A stretch of 10,023 bases of DNA from positions 1 through 10,023 of the forward strand of contig CAZOIA010000200.1 of assembly GCA_964579675.1 (NCBI GenBank), written 5' to 3'. This DNA comes from CAZOIA01 sp964579675. Its GTDB lineage: Bacteria > Planctomycetota > Phycisphaerae > UBA1845 > PWPN01. Every line of letters starts with the position of its first letter. The first letter of the stretch is position 1. A program made the translations under genes and the position numbers. The notes beneath the pieces are model-generated. The model was given only the letters and a program-made list of their open reading frames with translations, made no database searches and was not told the origin of the DNA. This document shows, piece by piece, positions 6,294-10,023 of this stretch.

Positions 6294-6794
6294 TTATCGC
6301 TTGACCGGCGCCACGACCATGACCATCCGCTGACCTTCGCTACGGGGAGGACGCTCGACCTTCACCTTCTCGCCCAGGTGCTCAAGGATCGAGCTGTAAA
6401 TCTCGTGGCCGATTTCCTTGTGGAATCGTTCGCGCCCGCGGAAGATCATCGTGAACTGAACCTTATCGCCCTTGTCGAGAAACTCGATCGCCCGGTTCAG
6501 CTTGATCTCACGGTCATGCTCACCGATGTCGGGGTGCAGGCGGATTTCCTTGAGCCTCTGTTCGCGATGCTTCTGCTTTTTCCTCTTTTGCGAGTACTTG
6601 AACTTCCCGTAGTCCATGATCCGGCACACCGGCGGCCGCTCGTTCGGCGCGACCTCCACCAGATCCAGGCCCGCCGACCGCGCCCGCCGAAGGGCTTCGT
6701 CGGTGGGCATGATACCGACCTGCTCGTTCTGCTGATCGACCAACCGGACCGGCGATATCCGAATCTGCTCGTTACACCGACGAATCTGGGCGAT
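6294..6794 (-). CDS. infC: Translation initiation factor IF-3, probable non-canonical ATC start
   Basis: IF-3 binds the 30S subunit, keeps it apart from 50S and checks start codon-initiator tRNA pairing. Seen: an N-domain beginning NEQIRISPVRLVDQQNEQVG, the helix DEALRRARSAGLDLVEVAP, the conserved PPVCRIMDYGKFKY joining the Lys/Arg-rich linker helix, and a C-domain with KEIRLHPDIGEHDREIK, FLDKGDKVQFTMIFRGRE and the end EGQRMVMVVAPVKR. Start choice: a TTG at 6743 would cut off the invariant NEQIRI segment. Upstream of it the frame has no ATG, GTG or TTG before an in-frame TGA (6798-6800). The codons available are ATC (6794) and ATT (6785). ATC has GAGGA exactly 7 nt upstream, so I place the start there (166 residues); ATT would have a 16-nt gap. 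AUU/AUC starts are established for infC in several bacteria and allow IF-3 to repress its own translation. The gene lies 82 bp after thrS, probably in one operon; rpmI and rplT do not follow. Confidence 0.93.
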   Translation of the reverse strand: MAQIRRCNEQIRISPVRLVDQQNEQVGIMPTDEALRRARSAGLDLVEVAPNERPPVCRIMDYGKFKYSQKRKKQKHREQRLKEIRLHPDIGEHDREIKLNRAIEFLDKGDKVQFTMIFRGRERFHKEIGHEIYSSILEHLGEKVKVERPPRSEGQRMVMVVAPVKR

Positions 6795-6801
6795 GGCTCA
6801 A

Positions 6802-6806
6802 TCCTC
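6802..6806 (-). promoter_or_regulatory. infC ribosome binding site that selects an ATC start
   Basis: GAGGA on the - strand, with 7 nt (TTGAGCC) between it and ATC at 6794-6792. The TGA inside the spacer closes the infC frame upstream. The spacing is ideal for ATC and too long (16 nt) for the ATT at 6785, so this site decides the start. Confidence 0.65.
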
Positions 6807-6859
6807 ACAAGTACAGAAGACTTCCTCTCAACGTGGCCCACCACTGGCGTTCCACGCGG

Positions 6860-6894
6860 CCGGCACCCGCCGGCGCTTATCCGGCACCCGCCGG
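6860..6894. repeat. 14-bp direct repeat across the thrS stop codon
   Basis: CCGGCACCCGCCGG occurs at 6860-6873 and again at 6881-6894, a 21-bp offset. On the - strand the first-transcribed copy encodes the final residues PAGAG of ThrRS and the second lies just after the TAA (6877-6879). It looks like a small local duplication at the gene end, without known function. Confidence 0.5.
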
Positions 6895-8862
6895 TCGTGA
6901 TGCGGCCGCACCCGCGGCTCGCTCCCGGACTTCTTCCAGGCAGCGGGCGATGAACGCATCGACCGATTCGTTCCCGAGCGTCTTGCCCGAACGATCGTTG
7001 ACGTTCACCGAGCCCTGGGCTGACTCCTTCTCGCCCACCACCAGAATATACGGAACCTTCTGCTTGCGGGCCTTGTGCTTCTTAGGCCCGATCTGTTCGG
7101 CACTGACGTCCAGCTCCACCCGCAGGCCCGCCTCGAACAACCGATCCCGCACCGACCGGGCGTAGGCGGCACTCTTCTCGCTGATCGACGCGACGAACAC
7201 CTGGACCGGGGCCAGCCACATCGGGAATGCCCCCGCAAAGTGTTCGATCAGCCCGCCGATGAATCTTTCCATGCTGCCCAACACCGTCCGGTGGATGATG
7301 ACCGGCTCGTGCGGGGCATTATCAGGTCCGACGTAAGTAATGCCGAAGCGCCTGGCCGCCTGCAGGTCCACCTGATGGGTGGGACCCTGCCACTCTCGAC
7401 CCAGCGAGTCGATCAGCTTGATGTCGATCTTCGGGGCGTAGAACACGCCGCCGCCCTCGTCGATCTTGTAGGGCAGGCCTCGGCGCTCCAGGGCGGCCCG
7501 CAACTCGTCGGTCGCCCGGTCCCATTCCTCCAGGGTGCCAAGGTACTTCTCCGGACGGGTCGCCAGGTACGCCTTATATGTATACCCGAAGGACCGCATC
7601 ATCAGGTCCATCAACTCCAGGATGAGGTCCAGCTCCTGGCCCAACTGATCTGGCCGACAGAAGGTGTGGGCGTCGTCCTGCGTAAACCCGCGGACCCGCA
7701 GCATACCGTGCAGGGTCCCCGAGGGCTCGTACCGATAGACCGTACCCAACTCACACATCCGGATCGGCAGATCGCGGTAGCTCCGCATCGCGCTCTGGTA
7801 CATCATGTAGTGCCCGGGGCAGTTCATCGGCTTGAGGTAGTAGTTCACGCCGTCAATGTCCATCGGCGAGTACATCATGTCGGCGTACTTCTCGAGATGA
7901 CCGCTGCGATGGTAGATTCGCTCGCTGGCGATATGCGGTGTGTAGACGATATCGTAACCTCGCCGGAGGTGCTCTTCCTTCCAGAAGTTCTCCACCAGGT
8001 GGCGGATCATCGCCCCTTTCGGATGCCAGTGGATGAGACCCGGCCCGATGTCCTCATGCACACTGTACAGGTCGAGCTGCCTGCCCAGCACACGATGATC
8101 GCGCTTCTTCGCCTCCTCCAGGCGATGCAGATAACGTTCCAGATCCTTCTTGCTGGGCCAGGCCGTTCCGTAGACCCGCTGGAGCATTTTCTCCCTGGCG
8201 TCGCCGCGATAGTAGGCCCCCGCGACGCTGGTGATCTTGAACGCGGCGATCCGCCCGGTGCTCGGCAGGTGGGGGCCCCGGCACAGATCCTCGAAATCCT
8301 TGCCCCGCTCGGTCCCGGTGATATAGAAGCTCAGCCTGCCGTCCGCCCGCTCGGCATTCTCGATCTTGTACCGGCTGCCCTCTGCCCGCAGCTTCGCCAT
8401 CCCTTCGCTGCGGTCCATCTCGTACCGGGTAAGGGGGCGATCCGCCTTGATGATCCTGGCCATCTCCGCTTCGATCGCCTCGAAATCCTCAGGCGTGATC
8501 GGGCGGTCCAGATCGATGTCGTAGTAAAAGCCGTTGTCAACCGGGGGACCGTAGACCAGTTGGGCCTCCGGAAACAGCCGGCAGATGGCCTCTGCCATCA
8601 CGTGGGCGCAGCTATGCCGCAGCACGTGGAGACTGTCCGCGTTGTCCGCATCGGGGGTGAGAATCTCGAGTCGGCAGTCCCTCGTCACTGGCCGGTCGAG
8701 GTCAACCACCTCACCGTCGAGCTTGCCCGCCAGCGCGACCCTGCCCAGTTGGGGACCGATCATGCCGGCGATATCAGCCACAGTGGTTCCTGCGGGAGCC
8801 TCAAGCGTCTTGCCGTCAGGGAGCGTGATCTGGGGCATCACCACGCACACAAAAGACGGCAT
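6877..8862 (-). CDS. thrS: Threonyl-tRNA synthetase
   Basis: Class II synthetase that charges tRNA-Thr and removes misattached serine. Domains in order: TGS (about 9-70, MPQITLPDGK), editing domain with HSCAH (H83, H87) and CRGPH (C194, H198), and the catalytic core with MNCPGHYMMY (Zn ligand C348), motif 2 ELGTVYRYEPSGTLHGMLRV, RGFTQDDAH (H399) and motif 3 HRTVLGSMERF (H524). C348, H399 and H524 correspond to the expected zinc ligands. The anticodon-binding domain ends with PYILVVGEKESAQGSVNVND (604-623) and a short Ala/Gly-rich tail. At 661 residues it is full length, and all editing and zinc residues are present. The start is uncertain: ATG 8862 adds eight residues (MPSFVCVV) before the Met at 8838 where the TGS domain normally begins, and neither has a clear Shine-Dalgarno. 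It is the first gene of the thrS-infC unit, read from the promoter at 9052-9079 through a leader of about 180 nt. Confidence 0.96.
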   Translation of the reverse strand: MPSFVCVVMPQITLPDGKTLEAPAGTTVADIAGMIGPQLGRVALAGKLDGEVVDLDRPVTRDCRLEILTPDADNADSLHVLRHSCAHVMAEAICRLFPEAQLVYGPPVDNGFYYDIDLDRPITPEDFEAIEAEMARIIKADRPLTRYEMDRSEGMAKLRAEGSRYKIENAERADGRLSFYITGTERGKDFEDLCRGPHLPSTGRIAAFKITSVAGAYYRGDAREKMLQRVYGTAWPSKKDLERYLHRLEEAKKRDHRVLGRQLDLYSVHEDIGPGLIHWHPKGAMIRHLVENFWKEEHLRRGYDIVYTPHIASERIYHRSGHLEKYADMMYSPMDIDGVNYYLKPMNCPGHYMMYQSAMRSYRDLPIRMCELGTVYRYEPSGTLHGMLRVRGFTQDDAHTFCRPDQLGQELDLILELMDLMMRSFGYTYKAYLATRPEKYLGTLEEWDRATDELRAALERRGLPYKIDEGGGVFYAPKIDIKLIDSLGREWQGPTHQVDLQAARRFGITYVGPDNAPHEPVIIHRTVLGSMERFIGGLIEHFAGAFPMWLAPVQVFVASISEKSAAYARSVRDRLFEAGLRVELDVSAEQIGPKKHKARKQKVPYILVVGEKESAQGSVNVNDRSGKTLGNESVDAFIARCLEEVRERAAGAAASRPAGAG

Positions 8863-8886
8863 CCGATCCGCGGACGCGCGAGCTTT

Positions 8887-8915
8887 GCATTTCGCCGGTC
8901 TCGTCCGCGAAATGC
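8887..8915 (-). promoter_or_regulatory. Perfect hairpin in the thrS leader
   Basis: GCATTTCGC and GCGAAATGC form a 9-bp perfect stem around an 11-nt loop (8896-8906), ending about 24 nt before the ATG at 8862. On the messenger the loop reads GGACGAGACCG. No U run follows, so it is not a simple terminator; a role in translational control of thrS is possible. I found no T-box consensus, and no tRNA-Thr anticodon (CGU, GGU or UGU) in the loop to suggest an E. coli-style operator. Confidence 0.4.
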
Positions 8916-9051
8916 CATGTCAAGCGGTTGTGCGCGTCATGGATCGCATGCCGTCCGAGTCCACTCGTTCCGCGTCCGGTCACTCTGGACGCCCAATCCT
9001 GATGGGGTGCGGCCCGCCGTGACACCTTGAACCGCACCCGAACCTTGTCTA

Positions 9052-9079
9052 ATCATACCATGGCCTTGCCGGCCGTCAA
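9052..9079 (-). promoter_or_regulatory. Sigma-70-type promoter of the thrS-infC operon
   Basis: On the - strand, TTGACG (9079-9074; 5 of 6 to TTGACA) is followed after 16 bp by TATGAT (9057-9052; 5 of 6 to TATAAT). A start point near 9045 would give a leader of about 180 nt before thrS. It is the clearest housekeeping promoter in the window. The stretch 8863-9045 carries the leader hairpin and no gene that I recognise. Confidence 0.65.
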
Positions 9080-9164
9080 CCCGCCTGCCCATTGCCGCCC
9101 GGCCGCGGGTGCGTGACAGTTCCGGCGGGGACCTTCGGGCGGAGAAGGGGACGGCACCTCGCTT

Positions 9165-9240
9165 TTCCGAACCCCGACCGTCAGGGAGGGGAGTATCTGC
9201 GGATGCGCCAGGGCCGCTTCCTTACGGGCGCGGTTCGGAA
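9165..9240. repeat. Paired REP-like inverted repeat (BIME-like) upstream of the thrS promoter
   Basis: Two 27-bp arms, 9165-9191 and 9214-9240, face each other across 22 bp; 22 of 27 positions match in inverted orientation, including a perfect TTCCGAACC/GGTTCGGAA at the outer ends. Each arm carries a core of the form CGACCGTCAGGGAGGGG, similar to the CGACCCGAAGGGGAGCG core beside the RAYT at 625-690. This suggests one family of mobilisable palindromes. The surrounding non-coding stretch 9080-9355 is GC-rich and holds no other feature I can support. Confidence 0.6.
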
Positions 9241-9355
9241 ACACCCGGGGGCGGCGCCTTCCAACAAGCCGCCCAAAGTGTCATGCACCCCCCGGCCGCC
9301 GGCAACCGACCCGTCACTCGCTTTCCGCCTTAGCGGACCCGCGGCGGCCCGCCAC

Positions 9356-10023
9356 TTACTTGCCCCTCGCCGGGTCTTCTGCCTTGCCCACTGGGCGTGC
9401 TGTCTTGCCCGCCGGGCGGGTTGTCGTCCCCGCCGGCTGGGTCGCACCGGGCGCCTGCTCATCAGATGGGGGCGTGGCCGGCCCCCGAACGAAGAACCGG
9501 AACCCCCCGGGGCTTACGAACGAGAACTCCTTGACGTATTTCCGGTCCGTCAGCGGCTGGTCGAACTTGACGCCCTGGCTCTGGAGCCGCTGGTACAGCC
9601 GTTCCACGTTCGGGTCATCGAAATTGATCACCACCTGGCCCGGCCGTTCCCCGCTCTTGCGGGCCTGCCTGATCGTGATCGACGGTACGGCCATCGAGAG
9701 CGTGATCCAATCCTGCGAGAAGCCCGACAGGGGCAGCCCGAAGGTCTCCTCGTACCAGGGCCGGACCTCGTTCAGGTCCGACACGTACAAGGTGATGTGC
9801 TTGACGAACGCCAGCGGGTTGTAGCGCTGCACAGGTTCCCGCTCGCCCGTTTCTTCCTCCATCTGCTGGCGGACCTGTTCGAAAGAGAAGACCAGCGGCT
9901 TGCCCGTCTCCAGCAGCGTCTTGAGTCGGGCAAGGATATTCTCCCACATGTTGCCACAGGTCTGGGCGGTAACGGGTGCCCCCTCGAATTGGTCGTGCAC
10001 CACCCGGACCTCGGTGGTCGGGC
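9356..10023 (-). CDS. Partial AHSA1/SRPBCC-VOC fusion protein (5' end outside the window)
   Basis: The frame is open to the right edge with no stop, and the first possible internal start (GTG 10003) cuts through a conserved block, so the gene continues beyond the window. The visible N-terminus, VRVVHDQFEG...GNMWENILARLKTLLETGKP, resembles the last strand and long C-terminal helix of AHSA1-type SRPBCC domains. A linker follows. Then, numbered from that GTG, a VOC (glyoxalase/bleomycin-resistance fold) domain spans about 67-173: FVKHITLYVSDLNEVRPWYEETFGLP, WITLSMAVPSITIRQA, GQVVINFDD, and SFVSPGGFRFFV. His69 is at the usual first metal position, but the other expected ligands are not evident, so enzymatic activity is doubtful. 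The last 40 residues are a low-complexity Pro/Ala/Gly/Thr tail with imperfect RPAGKTA-like repeats. Function is unknown; a small-ligand binding or resistance role is only a guess. It probably is not co-transcribed with thrS, because a promoter and repeats lie between. Confidence 0.75.
   Translation of the reverse strand, partial: PTTEVRVVHDQFEGAPVTAQTCGNMWENILARLKTLLETGKPLVFSFEQVRQQMEEETGEREPVQRYNPLAFVKHITLYVSDLNEVRPWYEETFGLPLSGFSQDWITLSMAVPSITIRQARKSGERPGQVVINFDDPNVERLYQRLQSQGVKFDQPLTDRKYVKEFSFVSPGGFRFFVRGPATPPSDEQAPGATQPAGTTTRPAGKTARPVGKAEDPARGK

Noticed and set aside
5344..6333. A 329-codon open frame on the + strand opposite sat
   Set aside because: It is antisense to a complete ATP sulfurylase and runs through the repeat region into infC; no motifs.
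6741..6743. TTG as the infC start codon
   Set aside because: It would remove the conserved N-terminal NEQIRISPVR segment; ATC with a well-spaced GAGGA fits better.
7075..9030. A 651-codon open frame on the + strand
   Set aside because: It lies opposite thrS, whose frame carries every synthetase motif; long antisense frames are expected in GC-rich coding DNA, and its translation has no recognisable domain.
8863..9045. T-box riboswitch upstream of thrS
   Set aside because: No GGTGGNACCGCG-type T-box sequence and no terminator with a T run found on the transcribed strand.

Overview
This window looks like a chromosomal segment of a GC-rich bacterium, most likely a member of Planctomycetota. That assignment is an inference. 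It rests on a RAYT-type transposase (opening GYHVILSAYSFWLPNDPRGS) sitting beside short GC-rich palindromic repeats, and on several families of such repeats filling the intergenic spaces. The housekeeping proteins (NrnA, Sat, IF-3, ThrRS) are bacterial but do not fix the phylum by themselves.

Layout, left to right. 12-602 (+) is a RAYT/Y1 transposase, followed by two tandem copies of a REP-like repeat (625-690) that reach the stop codon of a convergent DHH phosphoesterase gene, nrnA (690-1670, -). An AT-richer promoter region (about 1811-1860) leads into an accessory cassette of three unfamiliar genes. These are a PD-(D/E)XK nuclease-like protein with an apparent winged-helix insert (1906-2586, +), and a tightly coupled opposing pair: an FRG-domain protein (3779-4594, -) followed after 8 bp by a 395-residue orphan (2583-3770, -). 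The + and - genes meet tail to tail on a shared CTAG.

The rest of the window is a leftward housekeeping run: thrS (6877-8862), infC (6294-6794), then after a repeat-bearing gap sat (4759-6021). A strong-looking sigma-70-type promoter (9052-9079) lies about 180 nt upstream of thrS and gives it a long leader with a perfect 9-bp hairpin. infC has no ATG, GTG or TTG at the proper place. Its conserved N-terminus is preceded by an in-frame stop, and the only well-placed start is ATC with a GAGGA ribosome binding site 7 nt upstream, matching the known habit of infC genes of using AUU/AUC starts for autoregulation. At the right edge a leftward gene (9356 to beyond 10023) encodes the tail of an apparent AHSA1/SRPBCC domain fused to a VOC (glyoxalase-fold) domain and a Pro/Ala/Gly-rich tail.

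How the genes fit together: thrS-infC is a classical translation operon, but the usual rpmI-rplT do not follow; sat comes next instead. The nuclease-like/orphan/FRG cassette between sat and nrnA has no link to translation or sulfur metabolism. It is the best candidate here for an undescribed system, possibly defence related, but no direct evidence of function can be read from the sequence.
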